From CAYSLC01 sp964431545 (GTDB lineage Bacteria; Desulfobacterota; Desulfobacteria; Desulfobacterales; JAABSP01), in NCBI GenBank assembly GCA_964431545.1, contig CAYSLC010000019.1, positions 1 to 42,684 of the forward strand: DNA of 42,684 bases, read 5' to 3'. Each line of letters starts with the position of its first letter. The stretch's first letter is position 1. The notes under the pieces were generated by a model. The model saw only the letters and a program-made list of their open reading frames with translations, did no database searches and was not told where the DNA came from. This document shows, one piece after another, positions 34,843-42,463 of this stretch. A program made the translations under genes and the position numbers.

Positions 34843-35513
34843 CAGGAGCCGTCGTCTCCGTGGATATCCCCCGAGGGGCAGGCGATCTCCGGATCGGGCA
34901 TGTGGATGTCGATCCACTGGAGCACCTTGTCGAACTCCTCCCGGAACTCGGCCAGGGCCTTGCCCCGGTGGCTCACTCGGTTCTTTTCCGCCGGGCTGAG
35001 CTGGGCGAAGGTCCGCGCCAGGGGGGGGTAGTAGAAGACCGGATCATAGCCGAACCCGTTCTCTCCGGCGGGGGCTTCGGCGATCCGCCCGTCGCATCGG
35101 GCCTCGTAGGTCAGGGCCTGCCCCGTGGGCACGGCCACGGAGATGACGCAGTGGAAGGCCGCGGCCCGGTCCGTCCGCCCCTCCATCTCCGCAAGCAGTT
35201 TCCGGCACCGGTCCCGGTCGTCGGCATCCGCCCCGGCATACCGCGCGGAGTGGACCCCCGGGGCCCCGTCCAGGGCGTCCACCGACAGTCCCGAATCATC
35301 GGCCAGGGCCGGAATCCCCAGGACCCTGGCGGTGAAACTCGCCTTCCGGTAGGCGTTCTCCTCAAAGGTCTCTCCGTCCTCGGTCACCTCCGGGATCGGC
35401 CCGAAGTCGTCGAGGTTCTTGATCTCCACGGGAAACCCGGCCAAAAGTTCCTGAATCTCGGCGGTCTTGCCCGGGTTCCGGGTGGCGATCACGATCGGTC
35501 TGCCCTGGTGCAT
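34842..35513 (-). CDS. rdgB: dITP/XTP pyrophosphatase (RdgB/HAM1)
   Basis: 223 residues. HAM1 family signatures: PIVIATRNPGKTAEIQELLA at the start, DGETFEENAYRKA, LADDSGLSVDALDGAPGVHSAR (residues about 68-90), the catalytic ENGFGYDPVF segment near 157-166 and VSHRGKAL. It removes deaminated purine triphosphates from the nucleotide pool. The ATG at 35513 (MHQGRPIVI) has GAGGA 5 bases upstream; the 8 in-frame residues before it are not conserved. It is the promoter-proximal gene of rdgB-thpR-recA-alaS, with a one-base overlap onto thpR. Confidence 0.96.
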   Translation of the reverse strand: MHQGRPIVIATRNPGKTAEIQELLAGFPVEIKNLDDFGPIPEVTEDGETFEENAYRKASFTARVLGIPALADDSGLSVDALDGAPGVHSARYAGADADDRDRCRKLLAEMEGRTDRAAAFHCVISVAVPTGQALTYEARCDGRIAEAPAGENGFGYDPVFYYPPLARTFAQLSPAEKNRVSHRGKALAEFREEFDKVLQWIDIHMPDPEIACPSGDIHGDDGS

Positions 35514-35594
35514 GGAATTCCTCACGGATTGGATCAATTCTATTACAGTTTCAAGTGGTTACCGTTTCAGCTCGAATCGGCTCGAACACATAGA

Positions 35595-35623
35595 TGTATA
35601 AGACACAAAACCCTTTTTGTAAA
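35595..35623 (-). promoter_or_regulatory. sigma70-type promoter of the rdgB-thpR-recA-alaS operon
   Basis: On the minus strand TTTACA (35623-35618), a 17-base spacer, then TATACA (35600-35595). Transcription would start near 35588, giving a ~75-base leader before rdgB. It faces away from the iorA promoter, 36 bases apart. Confidence 0.6.
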
Positions 35624-35658
35624 GGTTTTTGAACAGTTGGATCATGGGGAAAAAATCC

Positions 35659-35686
35659 TTTACACCTTCGCCGGTGCTGGTATAAA
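35659..35686 (+). promoter_or_regulatory. sigma70-type promoter of iorAB
   Basis: TTTACA at 35659-35664, a 16-base spacer ending TGG, then TATAAA at 35681-35686 (an extended -10). Transcription would start near 35693 and leave a ~65-base leader. This is the best plus-strand promoter match in the window. Confidence 0.72.
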
Positions 35687-35706
35687 ACCGTTTTTCGATC
35701 ATCATT

Positions 35707-35722
35707 GGGCGAAAAATCGCCC
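35707..35722 (+). other. short stem-loop in the iorA leader
   Basis: GGGCGA (35707-35712), an A4 loop, then TCGCCC (35717-35722): a 6-bp stem about 14 bases into the predicted transcript and 35 bases before the start codon. It may protect the 5' end; no known riboswitch fold is recognisable. Confidence 0.4.
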
Positions 35723-35757
35723 TCCAACCGGATTCAGAAGCAAGGAAAAAGACGATC

Positions 35758-37620
35758 ATGCACAAGTTACTCGTCGATGCGCCGGGCCGTAAGGTCCTGC
35801 TGTTGGGCAACGAGGCCATCGCCCGGGGCGCCGTGGAAGGCGGCGTGTCGGTGGCCACCACCTATCCGGGCACCCCTTCCTCGGAGATCTCCCTGAACTT
35901 CTTCCAGATCTCCCGGGAGAGCGACCTCTATTTCGAATACAGCACCAACGAGAAGGTGGCCCTGGAGGTGGCCGCCGCGGCCGCCAACTCGGGCCTCCGC
36001 TCCATGTGCGTCATGAAGCACGTGGGCCTCAACGTGGCCGCCGACGCCCTCATGACCCTCGCCTACGTGGGCACCAAGGCGGGCCTGGTGGTGCTCACCG
36101 CCGACGACCCCTACATGTTCTCCAGCCAGAACGAACAGGACAACCGGTACTACGGCAAGCTGTCGGGCCTGCCGGTCCTGGAGCCCTCATCGGTCTCCGA
36201 GGCCAAGGAGATGGTCCCCTACGCCTTCTACCTTTCGGAAAAACTGGGAGAGCCGGTCCTCTTCCGGACCACCACCCGGATCAACCACTCCACCGCCCCG
36301 GTCCGGCTGGGGGATGTCCCCCCCGTCAAGACCAAGGGGGAGTTCACCCGGGACCCCTTCAGCTACGTCACGGTGCCGGCCGTCTCCCGGAAGCTCCACG
36401 CCCGGCTCCTGGAGAACCTCAAGGCGGCCGCGGAGATCTCCGAAACCTGCGAGTACAACTTCGTGGCGGGCTCGGGAAAGCTGGGCGTCATCTGCAACGG
36501 GGTCAGCTACAGCTACGTGTCGGACGCCGTGGCCGACCTGGGTATCGAGGGCAAGACCCGGATCCTCCGGACCGGCCTCTCCCATCCCCTGCCCGCCGAA
36601 ATGGTCCGGACGTTCCTGGCCAAGTGCGACAAGGTCCTGGTGGTGGAGGAGGGGGAGCCCTTTCTGGAGGAATCGGTCAAGGCCCTGGCCCAGGAGGCGG
36701 GCTTGACGCTCCCCATCCGCGGCAAGGGGGAGGGGTTCTTCTCCCGCCTCTATGAGTTCGACCCCGGAACGGTCCGGAAGGTGATGGCCGACTTTTTCGG
36801 CATCGACTCGCCGGCCACCGAGGCCATCGACCTCTCCGAGATCCCCGAGATCCCCCAGCGCCCGCCCAATCTCTGCGCCGGGTGCTCCCACCGGGCCACC
36901 TACTACGCCGTGGCCAAGGCGACCGAGGGGATGGAGACGGTCCACCCCACCGACATCGGATGCTACACCCTGGGGTTCCTGCCGCCCCTTTCCATGGGCG
37001 ATTTTCTCCTCTGCATGGGCTCCTCCTCGGGAACCGCCGGCGGGTTCGCCACGGCCACCGACCGGAAGGTGATCTCCTTCATCGGCGACTCCACCTTCTT
37101 CCACTCGGGAATTCCGGGCCTGGTCAACGCCGTCTTCAACAACCACGACTTCACCCTGGTGATCCTCGACAACGGCACCACGGCCATGACCGGCCATCAG
37201 CCCCACCCCGGCGTGGACATGAAGGCCATGGACTTCGACGGCTACGGGCGGATCTCCATCGAGGCGGTGGTCCGGGCCCTGGGGGTCTCCCACGTCTCGG
37301 TGATCCGGCCCTTCAATGTCAAGAAGTCGGTGGCCGCGGTCCGGGAGGCGGTGGCCCACAAGGGGGTGTCGGTGGTGATCTCCCAGGAGGCCTGCGTCCT
37401 CTTCGCCAAGGGGCTCCGGAAGGGCCGGGGAAGGCCCTTCACAATCGGCGACCGGTGCCGAAACCACCGGACCTGTATCAACGAGTTCGCCTGCCCGGCC
37501 TTCTATCTCGACGGGGATCGGGTCCGCATCGACGAGGACCAGTGCGTCGGGTGCGCCGTCTGCGCCCAGATCTGCCCGGAGCACGCCATTATCCCCGTCA
37601 AGGAGGAGGCCGCCCCATGA
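35758..37620 (+). CDS. iorA: indolepyruvate:ferredoxin oxidoreductase, alpha subunit
   Basis: Oxidatively decarboxylates arylpyruvates to aryl-acetyl-CoA with ferredoxin as electron acceptor. 620 residues. The pyrimidine-binding N-terminal domain has GNEAIARGAVEGGVSVATTYPGTPSSEI. The thiamine-diphosphate domain starts LCAGCSHRATYYAV (about 375-388), with GDSTFFHSGIPGLVNAVFNN and DNGTTAMTGHQPHPG near 440-485. The C-terminal ferredoxin domain carries CRNHRTCINEFACP and CVGCAVCAQICPEHA, enough for two [4Fe-4S] clusters. An AAGGA-type site precedes the ATG. Its stop overlaps a short ATG-initiated frame; iorB follows 115 bases later. Confidence 0.95.
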   Translation: MHKLLVDAPGRKVLLLGNEAIARGAVEGGVSVATTYPGTPSSEISLNFFQISRESDLYFEYSTNEKVALEVAAAAANSGLRSMCVMKHVGLNVAADALMTLAYVGTKAGLVVLTADDPYMFSSQNEQDNRYYGKLSGLPVLEPSSVSEAKEMVPYAFYLSEKLGEPVLFRTTTRINHSTAPVRLGDVPPVKTKGEFTRDPFSYVTVPAVSRKLHARLLENLKAAAEISETCEYNFVAGSGKLGVICNGVSYSYVSDAVADLGIEGKTRILRTGLSHPLPAEMVRTFLAKCDKVLVVEEGEPFLEESVKALAQEAGLTLPIRGKGEGFFSRLYEFDPGTVRKVMADFFGIDSPATEAIDLSEIPEIPQRPPNLCAGCSHRATYYAVAKATEGMETVHPTDIGCYTLGFLPPLSMGDFLLCMGSSSGTAGGFATATDRKVISFIGDSTFFHSGIPGLVNAVFNNHDFTLVILDNGTTAMTGHQPHPGVDMKAMDFDGYGRISIEAVVRALGVSHVSVIRPFNVKKSVAAVREAVAHKGVSVVISQEACVLFAKGLRKGRGRPFTIGDRCRNHRTCINEFACPAFYLDGDRVRIDEDQCVGCAVCAQICPEHAIIPVKEEAAP

Positions 37621-37745
37621 GGACGGCTCCTTTACCGGCGGCGCGCCCATCCCGGAGGCGGCCGGCCGAAGGGATCCGGGGAAGGGGATTTCAGACAACG
37701 CAGCACGGAAACGAGACCATGAGGATGGAAGAAACATGGATGTGA
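37617..37745 (+). other. 42-codon frame bridging iorA and iorB
   Basis: An ATG (37617) overlaps the iorA stop (ATGA) and sits 7 bases after AAGGAGGAGG. The frame runs 42 residues (MRTAPLPAARPSRRRPAEGI...) and stops at 37743-37745, just past the iorB ATG at 37736. The SD-like run also encodes iorA's KEEA end, and the peptide looks basic and unstructured, so translation may serve coupling rather than make a product. Confidence 0.25.
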
Positions 37746-38332
37746 CACGCTTGATCATCGTCGCGGTGGGCGGTCAGGGAAACCTGCTGGCCTCCCGGGT
37801 CATCGGGGAGGCGGCCCTTCTGGCGGACGTCCCGGTCCGCATGAGCGAGATCCACGGCATGGCCCAGCGGGGCGGCGTGGTGGAGTCGGCCATCCTCTTC
37901 GGAGAGGCCAAGAGCACCATCATCTCCGACGGCGAGGCGGACATCCTGGTGGGGTTCGAGCCGGCCGAGACCCTGCGGGCCCTCAACAAATGCAATCCAG
38001 AAACGGTGGTGGTCACCAACACGGCCCCCACGCCGCCCTTCACCGTGGCCATCGGCAGGGGGACCTACCCGGAGATGGACCAGATCCTCGGAATCCTTCG
38101 GGAGAGGACGGCCCGGCTCATCGCCTTCGACGCCGCCGAGGCGGCCCGGACGGCGGGGAACATCATGGCCGTCAACATGGTGCTGGTGGGCGCTGCCCTG
38201 GGCACCGGCAAGCTGCCCCTGACCTCGGAGACGGTCCGGGAGGCGATCCGCGCACGGACCCGTCCGGCGTTCGTGGAGGCCAACCTCAAGGCCTTCGACC
38301 TCGGCCACCGGGCGGCCGCCGGCCCGGACTGA
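37736..38332 (+). CDS. iorB: indolepyruvate:ferredoxin oxidoreductase, beta subunit
   Basis: 198 residues, the 2-oxoacid:acceptor oxidoreductase gamma/beta fold. VAVGGQGNLLASRVIGEAAL (about 9-28) and SEIHGMAQRGGVVESAILFG (about 37-57) are the signature segments around the CoA/partner surface. GFEPAETLRALNKC follows. It pairs with iorA to form the arylpyruvate-oxidising enzyme used in amino-acid fermentation or synthesis in anaerobes. A GGAAGAAAC site precedes the ATG. The two genes are separated by 115 bases holding a short upstream frame. A phenylacetyl-CoA-specific variant cannot be excluded from sequence. Confidence 0.93.
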   Translation: MDVTRLIIVAVGGQGNLLASRVIGEAALLADVPVRMSEIHGMAQRGGVVESAILFGEAKSTIISDGEADILVGFEPAETLRALNKCNPETVVVTNTAPTPPFTVAIGRGTYPEMDQILGILRERTARLIAFDAAEAARTAGNIMAVNMVLVGAALGTGKLPLTSETVREAIRARTRPAFVEANLKAFDLGHRAAAGPD

Positions 38333-38354
38333 TCCCCGTTTTTCGAAACCTTCC

Positions 38355-39404
38355 ATGAACGTCAAGGAGAAGATCGGCCAGGTGCTCGGTTCGCTGCTCC
38401 TGGTCTTCATGGCGGGGAGCGTCGGGTACTACACCATTTATGGCGGAGAGCACCGGTTCATCGACTGCATGTACATGACGGTCATCTCCCTGACCAGCGT
38501 CGGCTACGGGGAGGTGCTCCAGGTCACTGGCAACGTGGGGGCCCAGGTCTTCACCATGCTCCTGCTCGTCTTCGGCATGGGGATCATCCTCTACGGCATC
38601 AGCATGCTGGCCGCCCTGATGATCGAGGGGGAACTTTCCGGGGTCCTGCGGGAGCGGAAGATGCAAAAACGGATCGAACGGCTCAAGAACCATTACATCA
38701 TCTGCGGCGGCGGCGAAACGGGGCGCCCCCTCATCGACGAACTGCTCAAGAACCGCCAGAAGGTGGTCCTCATCGAGAATCACGAGGAGAGCATCGCCCT
38801 GTGCCGGTCCATGGAGGGGCTTTTGTACATCGTCGGGGACGCCACCGACGACCAGAACCTCATCAAGGCGGGGATCGACCGGGCCGCCGGGATCATCGTC
38901 TGCCTCCCGTCGGACAAGGACACCCTCTACGTCACCATGACCGCGCGGATGCTCAACACCGAGACGCGGATCATCAGCCGGATGGTCGACCCCAAACTGG
39001 AGCCGAAGCTCCGGAAGGCCGGGGCCGACCGGGTGGTCTCCCCCAACCACATCGGGGCCCTGCGCATGGCGTCGGAGATCATCCGCCCCACGGTGGTCGA
39101 TTTCCTCGACAGCATGCTCCGGAGCCGTCAGGGAACCCTCCGGATCAACCAGATCTCCATCCTGGAGGACTCCGAACTGGTGGGAAAAAAGATCAGCGAA
39201 TCGGGGCTCAAGAGCCGCTTCGACCTCCTGGTGCTCGGCTCCAAACGGGAGGGTCGGGAGATCGAATTCAATCCGCCGGCCACCCTGGGTTTGGAACCCG
39301 GGATGTCGCTCATCGTCATGGGGGAGGTGGAGAAGATCGAGGCGGCCAGGTCGGTCCTCTGCCCCCATATCGGCCATTGCGTTTCCGACGATAATCCCGG
39401 ATAA
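38355..39404 (+). CDS. RCK-domain potassium channel
   Basis: 349 residues. Two membrane segments (IGQVLGSLLLVFMAGSVGYY about 7-26, and QVFTMLLLVFGMGIILYGIS about 62-82) flank a pore loop with the selectivity filter TSVGYGE (about 48-54), close to the canonical T(V/I)GYG. An N-terminal RCK/TrkA-N domain follows (HYIICGGGETGRPLIDELL about 113-131, with the GxGxxG-type nucleotide loop), then a TrkA-C domain (VGKKISESGLKSRFDLLVLG). It is a MthK-like channel gated by a cytosolic ligand such as Ca2+ or nucleotide. It starts 22 bases after iorB, suggesting read-through; no functional link to IorAB is known to me. Confidence 0.92.
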   Translation: MNVKEKIGQVLGSLLLVFMAGSVGYYTIYGGEHRFIDCMYMTVISLTSVGYGEVLQVTGNVGAQVFTMLLLVFGMGIILYGISMLAALMIEGELSGVLRERKMQKRIERLKNHYIICGGGETGRPLIDELLKNRQKVVLIENHEESIALCRSMEGLLYIVGDATDDQNLIKAGIDRAAGIIVCLPSDKDTLYVTMTARMLNTETRIISRMVDPKLEPKLRKAGADRVVSPNHIGALRMASEIIRPTVVDFLDSMLRSRQGTLRINQISILEDSELVGKKISESGLKSRFDLLVLGSKREGREIEFNPPATLGLEPGMSLIVMGEVEKIEAARSVLCPHIGHCVSDDNPG

Positions 39405-39437
39405 TGGGGTCGAACTTCAATCCTGGAGGAAACACCG

Positions 39438-39959
39438 ATGATCCGGAACATTCTCCCCATTCTGCTCGCATTGCTGGTCCCGGCCCTGCTCCCGTCCCCC
39501 GGGCCGGCGGCGGCCGGGAAAATCCTGTGGGTGTCGGCGGCCGGTGCCAGGCTGAAAACCGACAAGAGCGCGACCTCCCCGACGGTGGCGGAGCTTCCCA
39601 TGGGCGAACGGCTGGCGGTGGAGGCGGCCGACGGCAAATGGTACCGGGTGACGGCGGCCGATACCGGGGATACCGGCTGGATCTATCGGGGCAAGGTCGC
39701 CGAGGCGCCGCCCGAAGATCCCGGGGCCCTGCCGGACGATCTTCTGGGGGATCTGGGGGACAGCGGTATCCTCCTGGCGGCGGCCGACACCTCCCGGAGC
39801 ATCCGGGGGCTCCGGACCGTGGAGGAGAAGACCCGGAAGAAAGCCGTGATCGATCCGGAATACCTGGAGGCCCTCGACCGCGTTCTCGGGTTTTACACCG
39901 ACGAGGCATCGGTGGAGGGGTTTCTCCGGGAAGGGGGGATCGGTGAATACGCGCCATAG
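39438..39959 (+). CDS. secreted bacterial SH3-type (SH3b) domain protein
   Basis: 173 residues. An N-terminal signal peptide (IRNILPILLALLVPALLPSP, then GPAAAGK) is followed by one SH3b-like domain (WVSAAGARLKTDKSATSPTV, AELPMGERLAVEAADGKWYR, ending TGWIYRGKVAEAP) at about 31-90. The C-terminal half is a non-SH3 segment (DLLGDLGDSGILLAAADTSR and EEKTRKKAVIDPEYLEALDR). The ATG at 39438 has GGAGG 8 bases upstream. SH3b domains often bind peptidoglycan or cell-surface polymers. The last 17 bases overlap the M48 protease start, so the two are likely coupled and both act in the envelope. Confidence 0.87.
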   Translation: MIRNILPILLALLVPALLPSPGPAAAGKILWVSAAGARLKTDKSATSPTVAELPMGERLAVEAADGKWYRVTAADTGDTGWIYRGKVAEAPPEDPGALPDDLLGDLGDSGILLAAADTSRSIRGLRTVEEKTRKKAVIDPEYLEALDRVLGFYTDEASVEGFLREGGIGEYAP

Positions 39960-40758
39960 GCCCCACCCGGCCTTCATCGGACGATGTCTCCTCGTCCTGG
40001 CCTGCCTCGGCCTATCTCATGCCCTCCCGGCCGCGGCCCAATCCATCGACTACGAGACCGAAGCCGCCATCGGCGACCGCCTGGCCGTGGAGGCGTTCCG
40101 GCGGTACGGCATGCCGGTGGCGGACCCGGCCCTTCAGCGGTACGTCAACCTGGTGGGGACCGCCGTGGCCCGGAACGTGGTCCCGCCGGAGACCCCCCTC
40201 TACTTCGTGGTGGTGGAGAGCCCCAGGTTCGCGGCCTTCGCCTGCACCGGGGGAATCATCCTGGCGACCTCGGGGTTGGTCTCCCTCATGGCGGACGAAT
40301 CGGAGCTGGCGGGGCTTCTGGCCCATGAGATCATCCACGTCCACCGGAAGCATCTCCTCCGTTCCTTTGCCCGGGCCGGCGGCGCCGAAGCCGGGTCCGC
40401 CGAGGAGATGGTGGCCCGATTTCAGGAGATCCTCTTCGACAGGGGGCTTGTGCCTTCACTGGAACACGAAGCGGACGCCCTGGCCCTCTCCGCGGCCTAC
40501 CGGACCGGATACGACCCCGGCGGCTTCATCCGGCTTTTGGAACGCCTCCGGAAGCGGGAGGGAGGGGCGGGCGCCGGAGCGGGCTCCTGGTACGCCACCC
40601 ATCCGCCCCTGGGGACCCGAATCCGGAAGTGCCGGGAACGGATGGACCGCTACCCGGATGCGAAGGAGCTGGCCCGGGTGGAAGAGCGGTTCCAGGACCA
40701 CCGCCGACGGCTCTCCGGCTCGGAAGGCGAATCCCCGGCCCGGCCGACGGACGAGTAG
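39943..40758 (+). CDS. periplasmic M48-family metalloprotease
   Basis: 271 residues, starting at a GTG (39943) inside the end of the SH3b gene. A signal peptide (RCLLVLACLGLSHALPAAAQ) precedes the peptidase domain. The zinc motif HExxH is HEIIH at about residue 128-132, and the third ligand region is EHEADALALSAA (about 174-185). The fold resembles BepA/LoiP/YfgC, outer-membrane quality-control proteases that also touch LptD assembly. No TPR region is present, so it is the short form. The 17-base overlap with the SH3b gene suggests a joint complex; that is inference. Confidence 0.93.
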   Translation: MNTRHRPHPAFIGRCLLVLACLGLSHALPAAAQSIDYETEAAIGDRLAVEAFRRYGMPVADPALQRYVNLVGTAVARNVVPPETPLYFVVVESPRFAAFACTGGIILATSGLVSLMADESELAGLLAHEIIHVHRKHLLRSFARAGGAEAGSAEEMVARFQEILFDRGLVPSLEHEADALALSAAYRTGYDPGGFIRLLERLRKREGGAGAGAGSWYATHPPLGTRIRKCRERMDRYPDAKELARVEERFQDHRRRLSGSEGESPARPTDE

Positions 40759-40806
40759 CGGCTCCGGGCGACAAAACCCATGTGCGCGGCACGGAAAGGC
40801 GGCCCC

Positions 40807-42333
40807 ATGAAGCACTCCCGTCGACCCCCAAGGTTCTCTCTTCCCATCGCCCTTGTCCTCCTTTTGGCCGTATGGACCGCCGGATGCGCCTCCCGGTATC
40901 AGCGACTGGTGGAGGACGGCCGGCGCCTGGAGGCGGCCGGCCGATGGGAGGGGGCCCTGTCCGCCTACCGGGATGCCTGCTCCCTTCACCCCGATACGGC
41001 CGTCTGCCGGGAGAAGGTCCCCATGCTCGCCTACGTGGTCGAAACCCGAAAAAAGGAACTCCGCCCCGAGGCCCCCGCCCCGGACCCGCTCTCGGATGCG
41101 GCCTCGGGCCCGGCGGCGGGGGCGCCCCATGCCGCCCCCGCCCCGGCAACGCCGCCGCGGGTCGACGAGCCATCCCCCGAGGGGGTCCGGTTCGCCCACC
41201 ACCAGATCCGCCCCGGAGACACCCTCTCCAGGATCGCCCTGTCCTACTATGACACCTACAAGACCCCCGTCCACTACCTGCCCGACCGGGAGCGGTTCGT
41301 CGATGGGCGGGGAAAGACGGCCCCCGGTGTTCGCCGCATCAAAGTGGGCAACGTGGCCGAGGTCCTGGCGGCCGTCAACGACGTGCGTCCCGAATCCCTG
41401 TCCGTGGGGGATCGGCTCAAGCTGCCCGAGATCGAGGGGCTCCCCTTCATCCTCCCGCCGGCATCGGAGAGCTGGGAGACCGTGGGTCGGGCCATGCGGA
41501 CCCGCCTCGCGGCCCCCCGGCCCAAACCGCGGCCCAAGGCCCCCCCACCGCCGCCGGAAGCCCCCGAGCCCCGGGCGGTCTCGGGGGTGGTTGACGGGTT
41601 CATCCCCCAGCCATCCCCGGAAGAACGATCCCGGCCGAGGGCGATCACCGAGGAGGATCTCATGGCCCGGCCGGTTCCGGAGCCGGAACCCCCATCGGCC
41701 GAATCTTCCGCCGGCGCGCCGGCGGAAGATTCGGAGTCCTCCCCGATATCCCCGGACGGGGAGTCCCCTCCCCAGGCGGCCGACACCACGCAGAGGTCGG
41801 CGGCGGCCACCCCGGAACCCGCGTCGGAGCCGCCCCGGGAACTTCCAGCCGAACCGCGGGCGCGGCCAACGGAGGCGGCGCCGGGGCCCGAACCGGAGCG
41901 GGAGGAACTCCCCCCGGCCGTGGAGATGGCCGTGGAAAGCGGCATCTCCGCCTTCAACCGGGGAGACTACCCCGGGGCCATCGCCGACCTGGAACGGGTG
42001 GTGGCCAGGGACGGCAGCAACCAGCAGGCCATGGCCTACCTCTGCCGGGCCCACTACAACCTGGCCCTGGCCCGGTTCAAATCCGACTACGACGCCGCCC
42101 GCGCCCACCTGGCCTCGGCCAGACGCCTCCGCTCCACCTGCAGACCGTGCATCCGGGCCGAAGAGCGGTTGAAGGAGCGGCAATACCGGAAAGGGATCGA
42201 ACACTTCGACCAGGGAGAGATCCTCAGGGCGATCCAGGCCTGGGAGCCGGTGGAGTTCATCGATCCCGGATACAAGGAGGTCCGGTCGCACCTGAGTACG
42301 GCGTATCAGCTTCTCAATACAAATTCAGAGTAA
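40807..42333 (+). CDS. LysM/TPR lipoprotein with long Pro-rich linker
   Basis: 508 residues. Lipobox WTAGC at Cys27 after a hydrophobic signal (FSLPIALVLLLAVWTAGC). An N-terminal TPR-like unit (YQRLVEDGRRLEAAGRWEGA) is followed by a LysM-type domain, beginning HHQIRPGDTLSRIALSYYDT (about 136-155) but resuming only after ~35 extra residues with VLAAVNDVRPESLSVGDRLK. A ~170-residue low-complexity Pro/Ala/Glu linker and a C-terminal TPR-like region (AFNRGDYPGAIADLERVV ...) end the protein. Probably anchored in the outer membrane and binding peptidoglycan. The ATG at 40807 follows AAGGCGG. The following gene encodes a shorter relative. Confidence 0.85.
   Translation: MKHSRRPPRFSLPIALVLLLAVWTAGCASRYQRLVEDGRRLEAAGRWEGALSAYRDACSLHPDTAVCREKVPMLAYVVETRKKELRPEAPAPDPLSDAASGPAAGAPHAAPAPATPPRVDEPSPEGVRFAHHQIRPGDTLSRIALSYYDTYKTPVHYLPDRERFVDGRGKTAPGVRRIKVGNVAEVLAAVNDVRPESLSVGDRLKLPEIEGLPFILPPASESWETVGRAMRTRLAAPRPKPRPKAPPPPPEAPEPRAVSGVVDGFIPQPSPEERSRPRAITEEDLMARPVPEPEPPSAESSAGAPAEDSESSPISPDGESPPQAADTTQRSAAATPEPASEPPRELPAEPRARPTEAAPGPEPEREELPPAVEMAVESGISAFNRGDYPGAIADLERVVARDGSNQQAMAYLCRAHYNLALARFKSDYDAARAHLASARRLRSTCRPCIRAEERLKERQYRKGIEHFDQGEILRAIQAWEPVEFIDPGYKEVRSHLSTAYQLLNTNSE
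41673..41734. repeat. 36-bp perfect palindrome with an adjacent hairpin inside the lipoprotein linker
   Basis: From 41699 to 41734 an 18-base arm (CCGAATCTTCCGCCGGCG) is followed at once by its exact reverse complement. Just upstream GGTTCCGG (41673-41680) and CCGGAACC (41683-41690) form an 8-bp stem with a 2-base loop. Both fall in the low-complexity coding linker, so the DNA can fold into two hairpins there. Confidence 0.8.
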
Positions 42334-42347
42334 CCGGGAAAATGGGG

Positions 42348-42376
42348 TTGAGTTCGATTGGAGAATAGGATATTCA
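42348..42376 (+). promoter_or_regulatory. weak candidate promoter for the second lipoprotein
   Basis: TTGAGT at 42348-42353, a 17-base spacer, then TATTCA at 42371-42376, in the AT-richer 130-base gap between the two lipoprotein genes. Three to four of six bases match at each element. Confidence 0.3.
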
Positions 42377-42463
42377 GACAGAATCTGTACTGACGACATT
42401 TTTCGGTTCCGAATCCCGATAGGTGCTGTGCCGAACCCGAGCGACAACAATAAGGGGGTATTG

